DNA of 41,882 nt from Armatimonadota bacterium (lineage in GTDB: Bacteria > Armatimonadota > Armatimonadia > Armatimonadales > Armatimonadaceae). Made by a program: the position numbers and the translations under genes. Within the stretch, counting starts at the first letter, position 1; each line of letters starts with the position of its first letter. Under the pieces are notes generated by a model. It was not told where the DNA came from. It ran no database searches and saw only the letters and a program-made list of their open reading frames with translations. Below, in pieces: positions 24,217-32,265 of this stretch. The stretch is taken from positions 1-41,882 of the forward strand of contig JACMJB010000257.1 in assembly GCA_014380815.1 (NCBI GenBank), given 5' to 3'.

Positions 24217-25632
24217 CTACCAGGGGCAGGGCAAGAAATCCTTGAGGAATTGACCGAACAGCGGCCCCTCTGCTTCGTTGATGCCGCGCGCGATCGGATC
24301 ATAGATCCGCGCCATTCCATCCGTCACATCGAGCGGCGTGACAAATCCGGTCGTCTCCTGGTAGCGAGTTCTCCGTTCGGCGGGGTTTTCGTCCGTGACC
24401 CAGCCGGTATCCACGCTGTTCATGAAGACGCCGTCTTTCGCGCAGCCGGCGGCGGAGGTGCGTGTCAGCATGTTGAGCGCGGCCTTTGCCATGTTGGTGT
24501 GCGGATGACGCTCTGTTTTGCTCGCACGCGCGAACTGCCCTTCCATAGCGGAAACGTTCACAATGAAGCGGCGAGCGTGCGGCGAACCCCGCAGAAGCGT
24601 CCCCAGTTGACTGCAGAGGAGAAACGGAGCGACGGCGTTGACCAGTTGCGTTTCTACCAGTTCGACGGCACTGATGCCGCCGAGCGGCAGACTCCAGCTA
24701 TTGATGGGGCGTTTATCTATCTGCTGACCATCAGGATCATACAGGCCGGGGGGAAACCAGGCTGCGAGGGAGGCGACCGGCTGAGCGGCGCTCGGTTCCG
24801 TCAGGGCAGATCCCGGCGGTATCTGCGGTGCCTCCGGATAGTTCGCACGTGCCTCCAGCAGAACGGGTTCCTGGTTCGAGGGCAGGGCAGCAGCCTCCGC
24901 CGCCAGCAGATGATCATAAAACGCAAGGGGGCGTTTTACCGTCTGCGCCGCATTGTTGATCAGGATGTCCAGATAGGGTTCGGCATCCTTCAGGTGACGC
25001 GCGAAAGATTCCACGGCAGAAAGATTCCGCAAGTCCAGACCATGGATCGAGAGGCGTTCGTGCCACCGGGCAGCATCGCGTTCGGTGCTGAAGCGCCGGG
25101 TGGCATCGGCGGGGAAACGTGTGGTCACAATCACTCGCGCACCGTCTCGGAGCAGCCGAAGTGCGGTCTGATACCCGATCTTGATACGCCCGCCGGTCAC
25201 GAGCGCAATGCGACCGGAAAGATCCGCGCGCTGGAAACGCTTCGCGTAGCAGAACGAAGCGCAGTCAGGGCAAAGCAGATGATAGAAGAAGTGGACCATG
25301 GTGAAAGGCTGTTTGCAGCGGTAGCAGTGTACCGCCCGGTGCAGCACCCCCACCGAGGCTTCCCCCACCGGAGGGATCGCGACCGGGGAAAGCTGCGGAA
25401 GGCCCCGCCGCACGATCACGGTCGCCTGCCGGACCGCATGGTCGTCGGCCTGACGGCTCTGCCGGCCGGCACGGCGCTCTTCTTTTTTGCCGGTCCGGTG
25501 GATCTTAGCGATCAAAGATTTCAGGCGCTTGTCCCCCTGGATTATCGCCGGATCATCCGCAATGCGCTGGAGAACCAGGAGGCAGGCTGCGCGATCTTCT
25601 GGATTAATTTCGTGTTGATCGGGATCGGGCAT
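24217..25632 (-). CDS. Zinc-ribbon short-chain dehydrogenase-like protein with altered active site
   Basis: 471 residues from ATG 25632 (MPDPDQHEINPEDRAA). A basic helical N-terminus is followed near residue 105 by a zinc ribbon, CYRCKQPF then LCPDCASFCYAKRF. The SDR domain begins with IALVTGGRIKIGYQTALRLL, an unusual glycine loop, and contains ILINNAAQTVKRPL and FIVNVSAMEGQFARASK. Where SDRs have YxxxK the sequence reads HTNMAKAALNMLTRTS, so the catalytic Tyr position is Thr while the Lys remains. This matches a subgroup I recall from bacteria and eukaryotes, of unknown substrate. Probably cotranscribed with the LRR gene downstream. Confidence 0.82.
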   Translation of the reverse strand: MPDPDQHEINPEDRAACLLVLQRIADDPAIIQGDKRLKSLIAKIHRTGKKEERRAGRQSRQADDHAVRQATVIVRRGLPQLSPVAIPPVGEASVGVLHRAVHCYRCKQPFTMVHFFYHLLCPDCASFCYAKRFQRADLSGRIALVTGGRIKIGYQTALRLLRDGARVIVTTRFPADATRRFSTERDAARWHERLSIHGLDLRNLSAVESFARHLKDAEPYLDILINNAAQTVKRPLAFYDHLLAAEAAALPSNQEPVLLEARANYPEAPQIPPGSALTEPSAAQPVASLAAWFPPGLYDPDGQQIDKRPINSWSLPLGGISAVELVETQLVNAVAPFLLCSQLGTLLRGSPHARRFIVNVSAMEGQFARASKTERHPHTNMAKAALNMLTRTSAAGCAKDGVFMNSVDTGWVTDENPAERRTRYQETTGFVTPLDVTDGMARIYDPIARGINEAEGPLFGQFLKDFLPCPW

Positions 25633-25664
25633 CACGGTACTACGGTACCACGGTACTACGGCAC
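25633..25664. repeat. 8-bp tandem array (4 units) between the tRNA-like gene and the SDR start
   Basis: The plus strand reads CACGGTAC, TACGGTAC, CACGGTAC, TACGGCAC: two 16-bp copies with a single mismatch, immediately abutting the SDR start codon. On the minus strand these are GTACCGTG-like units. Confidence 0.75.
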
Positions 25665-25672
25665 GGTCGGTT

Positions 25673-25746
25673 TGGAGACTGGGAGGAATCGAACCTCCAT
25701 CCTCCCCGTTGAAGCGGGGCACTCTTCCATTTGAGCTACAGTCTCC
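25673..25746 (-). tRNA. tRNA-like gene, isotype undetermined (6-nt anticodon loop)
   Basis: A 74-nt cloverleaf on the minus strand: 8-bp acceptor GGAGACTG/CAGTCTCC, linker TA, D-stem GCTC/GAGT with loop AAATGGAA, anticodon stem CCCCG/CGGGG, 5-nt variable loop AGGAT, T-arm GGAGG-TTCGATT-CCTCC, then A; CCA is not encoded. The extra G:C acceptor pair recalls G-1:C73 of tRNA-His. The anticodon loop is CTTCAA, one nt short. Reading UUC (Glu) lacks U33; reading UCA keeps U33 but needs a G-G clash closing the stem. It could be a pseudo-tRNA or have a non-decoding role. Confidence 0.75.
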
Positions 25747-25822
25747 CTATCCAATAACCAGAAAGGCCATTGCCATCGAAAGATTCCTCCTTGTGCGACC
25801 TCGCTCCTCCACACAAGCGCGG

Positions 25823-26530
25823 TTATTTCAGCGGATGGCAGCCGAAGTAGCCTTTCGCCTTGATCTCACGGGCCACGGCTTCCGGTACCATCGCTTCCCA
25901 GGATGCATCTCCGGCTCCAATCCGGGCCAGCACTTCGCGGGAAAAGATGGGCAAGAAATCCGGCTGATAGTCGGACAGAGAAATGACCCGCTGGTTTTCC
26001 AGCAGGTGCTGGTAGAGATGCCGCAGGTTCGGCGCAGGCTGAAGCGTATCGGCGGTCACCAGGTCCCCGTTTTCCAGCAGTGGGTACACGTACAACCGGA
26101 GATCGTCCTTGAAAAGCCGCCCCAATGCCTCCAGGATTCCCCCCTCCAGATTCTGGTAGTAGGATTCGTCCAGGATTTCGCGGACGCTCGGCACCCCCAT
26201 GACCAGCCGGATGCCGCAGTCTGTCAGACGGCCGACATAGGTTGCCAGGCGGTAGTATTCAAAGAAGTCGGAGATAAGCACGGTCATGCCGGACGCCGCC
26301 AGCAGATCCGCCCGTGCGAGAAAGTCCGGATAATCCACGGCGTACGGGGTCACATCCGGGATCTCACAGACCATCGCTTCATCCGCAGCCGACGACACGG
26401 GCGATGGCTGGAGTTTCCGCATCGTCAGTTCCGCCAGAACCAGCGGTTCGATCGGATCACCAAATTCTATCGTCAGAGAAGCAAGGAAGCATGGGGAGCA
26501 GCTCCATAGAGTGCCCCACATCTCACCCAT
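25823..26530 (-). CDS. Probably 5'-truncated gene for a conserved protein of unknown function
   Basis: 235 residues. From about residue 16 the sequence reads like the interior of a larger well-folded protein (LASLTIEFGDPIEPLVLAEL, IPDVTPYAVDYPDFLARADL, MTVLISDFFEYYRLATYVG, LVMGVPSVREILDESYY, LYVYPLLENGDLVTADTLQ). The first 15 residues (MGEMWGTLWSCSPCF) look unlike a natural start, and an in-frame TGA lies just upstream. I recall similar C-termini in cyanobacterial proteins loosely labelled nicotinate-nucleotide adenylyltransferase or TonB-related, but I cannot assign a function. It lies at the edge of a more AT-rich, decayed block, consistent with loss of its 5' part. Confidence 0.55.
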   Translation of the reverse strand: MGEMWGTLWSCSPCFLASLTIEFGDPIEPLVLAELTMRKLQPSPVSSAADEAMVCEIPDVTPYAVDYPDFLARADLLAASGMTVLISDFFEYYRLATYVGRLTDCGIRLVMGVPSVREILDESYYQNLEGGILEALGRLFKDDLRLYVYPLLENGDLVTADTLQPAPNLRHLYQHLLENQRVISLSDYQPDFLPIFSREVLARIGAGDASWEAMVPEAVAREIKAKGYFGCHPLK

Positions 26531-26796
26531 AGCCTGGGATCATATACAGCTTACGGGCGAGTATCGCTGGAAGATCCAATTGTAAGCGCCTGAATGCCTG
26601 GATACGGGAGCTGTTTTAGCCGCTTAGCGTATAACCAACCCGAAATTTTAGGGTTGCCCCTACTCGGACGGACGAAACGTCATACCAAGACCGACTTCCT
26701 CAGAGTGCCGAGCCCAACTAACGTATAGTCCGTTCTTGAACCTTTTTGCGTGACGCTACTAAATGAAAAACAGACAAGGTCCCGAACATAAGGTTC
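26531..26796. other. AT-richer intergenic block
   Basis: No supported coding frame, RNA gene or repeat. Base composition is visibly less GC-rich than the rest of the window. It lies where the 5' part of the neighbouring truncated gene would be expected, so it may be a deletion or insertion scar. Confidence 0.5.
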
Positions 26797-28404
26797 TCAA
26801 TTTTCTAAGGCAAGCTTCCTCAGCCGCAGTTCGATCACCTTTTGTTCTTCGTCGGTCATTTTTGGTGCGGCTTGTCGCAGCGTTTTCAGAAAGAACTCTA
26901 TCTGTGACAATGTCGCGGGTGCGCCAACCTGTCCTTCCGGAGACATGCAGTCGCCAATCTTATTGCCTTTGGAATCCAAAGTCGTCCAGTAGGGAAGCCC
27001 CCGGCTTTTGGTGTACTCGTCCATCAGCGCCACGCCTCCGGGCGTCTCGTAAAGTGTTTTCTGCTTTCCCTCGGTCTCAAAAACGTTCATGTGAACGAGA
27101 ACGAAATGCTTCTTGATCACGTCGCTAGCGTCCTTGGAGTCAAGTATTGCTTCCAGACTCCGACAGGCGCCGCACCAGGTAGCACCAAAGATAAGCAAAA
27201 TCCGCCTGCTGTCTCCCGCGCCTCGCTTCGCGGCACCCATCAAAGCCGCTGCAGTGATGGGAGTTACGGTGGGCACCGTGTCCGGCGCTTCAGCAGTCTT
27301 GCCGAGTTCCCCAGGGACCGCTTTTGCCGCACGCGACCGGGCAAGAAGGCTTTGCGCTTTCAGGTCCCCGCCTTTGGGGTCGAAGCGAAACCGAACGGTG
27401 GAGTCGCCGTCATTCTCAACTACCGTCTCGCCCCAGGGAAGATAAGCTGCCGGTAGAAATTGCTTCAATGGCAGCGGCGAAGCAGAGGCTTTCACCATCC
27501 GATAACGGCGCACCTGTGCAGGAACAGTCGTCACCTTTCCACCCTCATCCGTCACTACCTGATACCTCGTCGACTTTATCTCTGTCGCGATATACGTTCC
27601 CGCGAAGCTCCGATAGTCGGAGAACTGCCACTCCGAAAACAACAAGCTGTCATCCGCGCTGCGAATCTGCGCTCGAAGCGGAAGCCGCACTCCCTCCTTC
27701 GAGGTGAACGTAATGAGTGCAGGTTGGTACAAGGGGGAGTCAGAACCAGGATTTGCGGCGGAAAGGTCCAGTAGTCCTTCCGCTGTCGAAAGCGGCTTTC
27801 GGAACGGAAGGTAAGGAAGGTCCGTTCCAAGGAGAGGAAAGTCGGCCAGCTGACCGAACCGAAAGCCTCGGGCAACGTTTCCCTGTGTCGATTTGTTGCC
27901 ACTGCTGTAATGCCAGAAGCTGGTCTGCCCATCGAACAGCGCGACGCGGCGAATGCCGAGCCGTTGTGGTGTCTGGCTGCTCGGATTTGAAGGAGGAGTT
28001 TTTGTTTCTATCTGCTGCGCGAGGAACAGCAGCTTATCATTGCGCAGGGAAAGGGAGACCTGATAATCGCGTGGAATTGATGACTGCTTATCCTTCTCTT
28101 CCAGGGAAAGAGCTATCGCGTCCACTGCTTCCTTGCTCATAGTGCCGCTTGCCTGAGCCTGCCGGTAGCTCTTGATAATGTTATTGCGAACCTCTGCCTT
28201 CAATGCAGGGGTCCGTACATCATCCTCGCGAAAGCTGTAAACAAGCGTGAACTCGCTACCGAGCGCTTTTCCCGTGCCTGGCTTTGAAGGAACGGGCAAC
28301 GACAGATCATCTGTGGCACTGCATGGCATCACTGCCATTCCGCCCAGTAACGCGTGCAGAAAAAAGATAAGTATACTGCGCTGGAAACATTGGTTGATTT
28401 TCAT
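26797..28404 (-). CDS. Exported protein with a C-terminal thioredoxin-fold domain
   Basis: 535 residues. A signal peptide is present (ILIFFLHALLGGMAVMPCSA). Residues about 30-370 are a beta-rich domain of unknown family (SEFTLVYSFREDDVR, RLGIRRVALFDGQTSFWHYS). A thioredoxin-like domain starts near 400 with FGATWCGACRSLEAIL (CxxC in WCGAC, residues 410-414) and has a plausible cis-Pro in GLPYWTTLDSKGNKIG. The DUF899/SoxW/DsbD-gamma-like C-terminus suggests thiol redox chemistry outside the cytoplasm. Composition is less GC-rich than its neighbours and an IS1 remnant lies just upstream, so acquisition by transfer is possible. Confidence 0.8.
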   Translation of the reverse strand: MKINQCFQRSILIFFLHALLGGMAVMPCSATDDLSLPVPSKPGTGKALGSEFTLVYSFREDDVRTPALKAEVRNNIIKSYRQAQASGTMSKEAVDAIALSLEEKDKQSSIPRDYQVSLSLRNDKLLFLAQQIETKTPPSNPSSQTPQRLGIRRVALFDGQTSFWHYSSGNKSTQGNVARGFRFGQLADFPLLGTDLPYLPFRKPLSTAEGLLDLSAANPGSDSPLYQPALITFTSKEGVRLPLRAQIRSADDSLLFSEWQFSDYRSFAGTYIATEIKSTRYQVVTDEGGKVTTVPAQVRRYRMVKASASPLPLKQFLPAAYLPWGETVVENDGDSTVRFRFDPKGGDLKAQSLLARSRAAKAVPGELGKTAEAPDTVPTVTPITAAALMGAAKRGAGDSRRILLIFGATWCGACRSLEAILDSKDASDVIKKHFVLVHMNVFETEGKQKTLYETPGGVALMDEYTKSRGLPYWTTLDSKGNKIGDCMSPEGQVGAPATLSQIEFFLKTLRQAAPKMTDEEQKVIELRLRKLALEN

Positions 28405-28455
28405 AGAAGTATGCTACTTGAGGAGTCTCCTGTGCATTAGTTGAAGATAGTGGCC

Positions 28456-28914
28456 TCATAACTGTTCAAGGATGTTTTTCACGCTTTGCCGCTCGTTGTA
28501 TGTCTGGAGAAACCAGCGCAAGGAGCCATCGTGCATCTTAGGGCACTTGCTAAACGAGAGCGTCTTGCACACGAAGCGACCGAGCCTTTGCCGAATATGG
28601 TTGTTCATTCGCTCGACTATGCAGGTTTTGCCGCTTTCTTTTCCTCGTGGGCGATGCTGCCAGCACGGTATCCCTGAAAGGTAAGCTTCGTAAAAGTCTT
28701 TGTATACCAACTTGCGGCGGTAACCCTTCAGGACGCGCTGCCACAGCAAACGGCAAGTTTCGGCGCTTCGGTCACATACGGCGTAAGCCACCACTTGACG
28801 GGTTCGCCAGGAGACGATCAACCACGCCCACTTTTTGTTACGCTTCTTGGTGACGAGACTCCACATCTCGTCCGCTTCTGAACTATCGCCTTTCTTTGCG
28901 GGCCGGACCGTGGT
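28456..28914 (-). mobile_element. IS1-family transposase remnant
   Basis: The C-terminal part of an InsB-like DDE transposase. The frame contains ADEMWSLVTKKRNKKWAWL (first Asp), KLVYKDFYEAYLSGIP (second Asp), then KESGKTCIVERMNNHIRQRL (Glu) and GRFVCKTLSFSKCPK, the classic IS1 tail. The ORF from ATG 28866 gives 136 residues; homology-like sequence (VRTTVRPAKKGDSS) continues in frame to about 28914, where two TGA codons stop it. I could not find the InsA zinc-finger half or terminal inverted repeats. The 28915-29150 stretch may hold further decayed remains in another frame but nothing I can name. Confidence 0.82.
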
Positions 28915-29150
28915 CCGTACTCATCATTCTTTTGCTCTTTCCTGACTATACGAGCAACTTTCGCAGGATTGGTTAGGTTGGAGTGGTCTTTGTCTCGCTT
29001 TGCGTCAGTACTGAACGTACTGAAACTTACTGTACTTGCTGCAAATAAATCCCTAGAGGCGGCGCCGAAACCGGGCAATCTTCCGAAGCAACCGATCCAT
29101 AGGCTTGTTTACCCCGCTCGGTCTAAAGTCGCTCAGCAGGCGTTAGAAAT

Positions 29151-30119
29151 TTAAGCGACCGCGATGGCCTCACCCCTGGCGGCGGAGAAGGGCGGAGAGG
29201 AAACGGATGCCGCTGGCTGCACCACTTCGAGAACGACCGTGGTTCCCTTCGTGCCCGTGAGCAGATACGCGATGCTCACCAGATTGAGGACCAGATACCA
29301 CCCCTGACCTGCCGTTCCCGCGGTCGAATACCCCTGCTTCAGCGTCGCAATCGGCAGCCGGTCCAGCGGGATGCCCTTCCCGATATCCTCGATCCACACC
29401 TGGATCTTTTCCTCTGTGCACCGGCAACAGACAGTGCCGCCGCCTGCGTGCGTCAGCGCATTCATTGCCGCTTCGTGAACGGCAAGGAGCAGGTCATTGA
29501 CGAGATCACTGCTGAAACCGGCTCCCACCGCCACCTTGCGCAGGGACTGCCGCAACGCCCGCAGGTCCCACGACTCGCGCACGGTCTGCAACAGGACGCA
29601 TTCATCCAGAGCCGCGGGCAGGTCCGTCCGGGTTTCGCAGAGCATCAGGCGTCCCTCGGTCGCACTGTCGAGAATATCCCGGAGCCACTGATGCTGCTGG
29701 CGCAGGGCAGCCTTCTGGGTCAGGATGGTCAGCGGCGCATCCAGCGCCAGCGGGAGCAGCTTGATCAGGCTGATCGCGGTGACCAGAGAAACCGTGGCGG
29801 TGATGCCCCGGATCAATCCATTGATCCGGTAAACCGGATAGTAAAACATCAGCGCATCGAAGAAGTGTGTCCAGCCACATGCGGTGATGAACAGAGCATA
29901 CAGGAGCAGTATCGCCAGGGTCGCTCGCTGCAGACGCACCTGCTGCCGCCGCACGAAGGACATCCGCAGCATCAGCAGGGGGATCCAGAGATACGAGAGC
30001 CAGGTGACGACGTCGGAAACGAGATGAAGACTGACCAGCGAGTTATCCCAGACGCCGCAGTAACGGCGCGGCATGAAGCCGTCACCGCTCAGAAGATTGA
30101 GCCAGAAGTCCAAAGTCAC
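29151..30119 (-). CDS. Ethylene-receptor-like membrane sensor fused to an RsbW-type ATPase domain
   Basis: 322 residues. Residues about 28-125 form three membrane helices that match the copper-binding ethylene domain of plant ETR1 and its bacterial relatives: D36 and Y43 in SDVVTWLSYLWIP, and I78, C81 and H85 in FITACGWTHFFD. These correspond to ETR1 D25, Y32, I62, C65 and H69 with the same local spacing. After a coiled linker (ALRQQHQWLRDILDSATEG) comes a HATPase_c_2 domain: LLLAVHEAAMNALTHAG (E216, N220), WIEDIGKGIPLDR (D245, G247, G249) and GTAGQGWYLVLNL. There is no HisKA dimerisation/phosphoacceptor domain, so the output is probably a serine kinase or anti-sigma interaction. Seven residues precede no obvious partner gene. 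Confidence 0.82.
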   Translation of the reverse strand: MTLDFWLNLLSGDGFMPRRYCGVWDNSLVSLHLVSDVVTWLSYLWIPLLMLRMSFVRRQQVRLQRATLAILLLYALFITACGWTHFFDALMFYYPVYRINGLIRGITATVSLVTAISLIKLLPLALDAPLTILTQKAALRQQHQWLRDILDSATEGRLMLCETRTDLPAALDECVLLQTVRESWDLRALRQSLRKVAVGAGFSSDLVNDLLLAVHEAAMNALTHAGGGTVCCRCTEEKIQVWIEDIGKGIPLDRLPIATLKQGYSTAGTAGQGWYLVLNLVSIAYLLTGTKGTTVVLEVVQPAASVSSPPFSAARGEAIAVA

Positions 30120-30305
30120 CGTCCTGAGTCTATGAAAATTTTAATAAGGATATGTGGTCTCGGTACCTCTGAATTTTACACGGCAAGTTGCGTTTCCTTG
30201 TTCGCAAGCGAAAGATTACGGAATTCCCCTTATGTCCGCCGTTTCTTGCCAAGGGGTGGGCAATGTGGGGCGGCGTCTTCCCCCATTTTCTGCTACCATA
30301 GCGTC

Positions 30306-31586
30306 ATGCCAAGCGGTACGCCCGATACGTCGTCCACCTTGCTGCCCGTTTGCCGCCAGGATATTGATGACGCTCACGGGAGGCTGCGTTCCGTGATTCG
30401 CCGGACCCCACTGGAGCTTTCAGAACGGCTGTCGGCGGAGTTTCAGGCCAGCATCTACCTGAAGCGCGAAGATCTGCAGACGGTACGCTCTTACAAGATC
30501 CGCGGAGCCTATAATCGGATGAGCCAGCTTGCCCCCGCCGTTCGGAGCCGGGGCATTGTCTGCGCCAGTGCGGGAAACCATGCCCAGGGCGTCGCGCTGA
30601 GCTGTCGTCTGCTGCAAACGCGCGGCGTGATCTTCATGCCCCAGAACACCCCCCGGCAGAAGGTAGCGCGGGTCCGCACACTGGGCGGCGAATGGGTGAG
30701 GCTGGAGATGGTCGGCGACACCTTTGATGCCGCCAAACGGCTCGCGCTTCTCTTCGCGAGTGAGCAGGAGCGGACGCTGGTCCACCCCTTCGACGATCCA
30801 CACGGGATCGCCGGTCAGGGAACCGTGGCGCGGGAGATCCTGGAACAGCTGCCCGCCCCCGCCGATCACTTTTTGGTGCCCGTGGGCGGCGGCGGATTGC
30901 TGGCGGGTATGGCGGTCTACACGGAGGCTGTCAGCCCCGGAACCCGCCTCACGGGCGTCGAGCCGGATGGGGCCGCCTCGCTGCGCGCCTCGCTGGATGC
31001 GGGCCGGGTCGTGGCGCTTTCGAGCGTGGATACGTTTGTGGATGGCGCGGCGGTGCAGGAGGTCGGTCATAACCCTTTTGCGATCTGCGCCGCGCTGAAA
31101 CCGGGGGTGATCGCTGTTTCGACGGGGCACGTCTGCACCAGCATGATCCACCTGTACCAGAACGACGGCATTATTACCGAACCCGCCGGTGCGCTGACCG
31201 TCGCCGCGCTGGACTCCATGCGCGGCGAGATCGCCGGAAAGAACGTGGTCTGCGTGGTCAGCGGCGGCAACAACGACCTCAGCCGCTACCCGGAGATCAT
31301 CGAGCGCAGCCTGATCCATCAGGGACTCAAGCACTACTTCCTGATCGCGTTTTCGCAGCGGGCCGGGGCGCTTCGGCAGTACCTGGACGAAGCCCTGGGC
31401 GAGAACGACGATGTCACGCTCTTCGAGTATGTCAAGAAAAACAACCGGGAGTTCGGCCCGGCTCTGGTCGGTATCGAGCTGACCGACCGCGCGGACCTGG
31501 CCCCGCTTCTGGCCCGCATGGACGCGATCGGACTGCGCTATCAGGCTGTCGAGCAGGATAGTCTTTTGTACCGCTTCCTGGTGTAG
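30306..31586 (+). CDS. ilvA: Threonine dehydratase (IlvA, short TIGR02079-like form)
   Basis: 426 residues, close in size to Bacillus IlvA (422). PLP-dependent deamination of threonine to 2-oxobutanoate, first step to isoleucine. Seen: YLKREDLQTVRSYKIRGAYN (PLP Lys in SYK), CASAGNHAQGVALSC, VPVGGGGLLAGMAVYTEA (phosphate-binding glycines) and VVCVVSGGNNDLSRYPEI. A C-terminal ACT-like regulatory domain begins near FLIAFSQRAGALRQYLDEAL. The ATG at 30306 is chosen by family length; the frame upstream to 29448 is antisense to the sensor gene. A TACCAT lies 6 nt before the ATG. The 186-nt upstream gap shows no T-box. Confidence 0.93.
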   Translation: MPSGTPDTSSTLLPVCRQDIDDAHGRLRSVIRRTPLELSERLSAEFQASIYLKREDLQTVRSYKIRGAYNRMSQLAPAVRSRGIVCASAGNHAQGVALSCRLLQTRGVIFMPQNTPRQKVARVRTLGGEWVRLEMVGDTFDAAKRLALLFASEQERTLVHPFDDPHGIAGQGTVAREILEQLPAPADHFLVPVGGGGLLAGMAVYTEAVSPGTRLTGVEPDGAASLRASLDAGRVVALSSVDTFVDGAAVQEVGHNPFAICAALKPGVIAVSTGHVCTSMIHLYQNDGIITEPAGALTVAALDSMRGEIAGKNVVCVVSGGNNDLSRYPEIIERSLIHQGLKHYFLIAFSQRAGALRQYLDEALGENDDVTLFEYVKKNNREFGPALVGIELTDRADLAPLLARMDAIGLRYQAVEQDSLLYRFLV

Positions 31587-31703
31587 CGGTATCTGTCTAG
31601 GTGGGTCAGAGGTCTGTCCTGGGCCGTTCTACCACGGTTGTTTCCACCCCGGACAGCCGTGGACGCTTCTTGCGGCACCTGGTTTTCGCAGGCACAGTGA
31701 GAG

Positions 31704-32261
31704 TCAAGCAGCACGGTCAAGACGGTTTTTGTACAGTGCCCAGGACGCCAGCATCGCCGCGTTAATTACCCTGCCACCCGAGATAAGCGCCTCTATCTCA
31801 GTTTCGGTGAGCCAGCTAGCCTGCAGGTCCACCTCATACTTATCCCTGGTGGTGCTTTGCCGCTCGGTCAGTTCCTCGCCCAGAAACACGAACATTTTCG
31901 CGTGAGAGCGACGGTGGTCCATCAGATACTGGCCCAGCAGTATCAGCCGCCCTGCATGCTGATTCAACTCCTCCATCAGTTCTCGGTTCGCCGCTGCGGC
32001 AGGCGCTTCCCCGTCTTCCATGCCCCCACCCGGAAACTGGTAGAGCGGCTGGTTCGGCAGGTACGAATACTCCCGTTCCACCAGGATTTTGCCTGCCGGG
32101 TCGCGCGGGATAACCGTTACCGCATCGCGTCCCCCGACAAACCAGAGGTAATCCCCCTCCTGACCGTCGGGTAATTCGAGAAGATCTTCAGCAACCGTCA
32201 GCCGTGGATGGATCAGCAAAACCCGAGACGACCGCGCTTTGTACGGAGCGCCTGTACGCAT
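31704..32261 (-). CDS. Nudix hydrolase, ADP-ribose-pyrophosphatase-like
   Basis: 185 residues from ATG 32261, 4 nt after the dehydrogenase stop; ATG 32276 overlapping that gene is an alternative. The Nudix box is GGMEDGEAPAAAANRELMEE with final Leu-Asn, so the last Gly of the consensus is Asn. A typical upstream strand is GKILVEREYSYLPNQPLYQF. It probably hydrolyses a nucleoside diphosphate linked to another group; sugar-nucleotide or ADP-ribose is plausible. Cotranscribed with the dehydrogenase. The 117 bp to the convergent ilvA contain a weak CCACGG/CCGTGG hairpin (31632-31662). Confidence 0.85.
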   Translation of the reverse strand: MRTGAPYKARSSRVLLIHPRLTVAEDLLELPDGQEGDYLWFVGGRDAVTVIPRDPAGKILVEREYSYLPNQPLYQFPGGGMEDGEAPAAAANRELMEELNQHAGRLILLGQYLMDHRRSHAKMFVFLGEELTERQSTTRDKYEVDLQASWLTETEIEALISGGRVINAAMLASWALYKNRLDRAA

Positions 32262-32265
32262 CTGC

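Noticed and set aside
25633-25664. CRISPR-like array
   Set aside because: Units are 8 bp without spacers; it is a simple tandem repeat.
25673-25746. UGA recoding by a UCA anticodon tRNA
   Set aside because: UGA is used as an ordinary stop throughout the window (for example modA, mini-ORF and epimerase overlaps), and the UCA reading breaks the anticodon stem.
29448-30305. 286-codon extension of threonine dehydratase
   Set aside because: Antisense to the ethylene-receptor-like sensor gene; family length supports the ATG at 30306.
30120-30305. T-box leader before ilvA
   Set aside because: A GGGGTGGGCA stretch looked similar, but the T-box consensus AGGGTGGNACCGCG and a specifier stem are missing.
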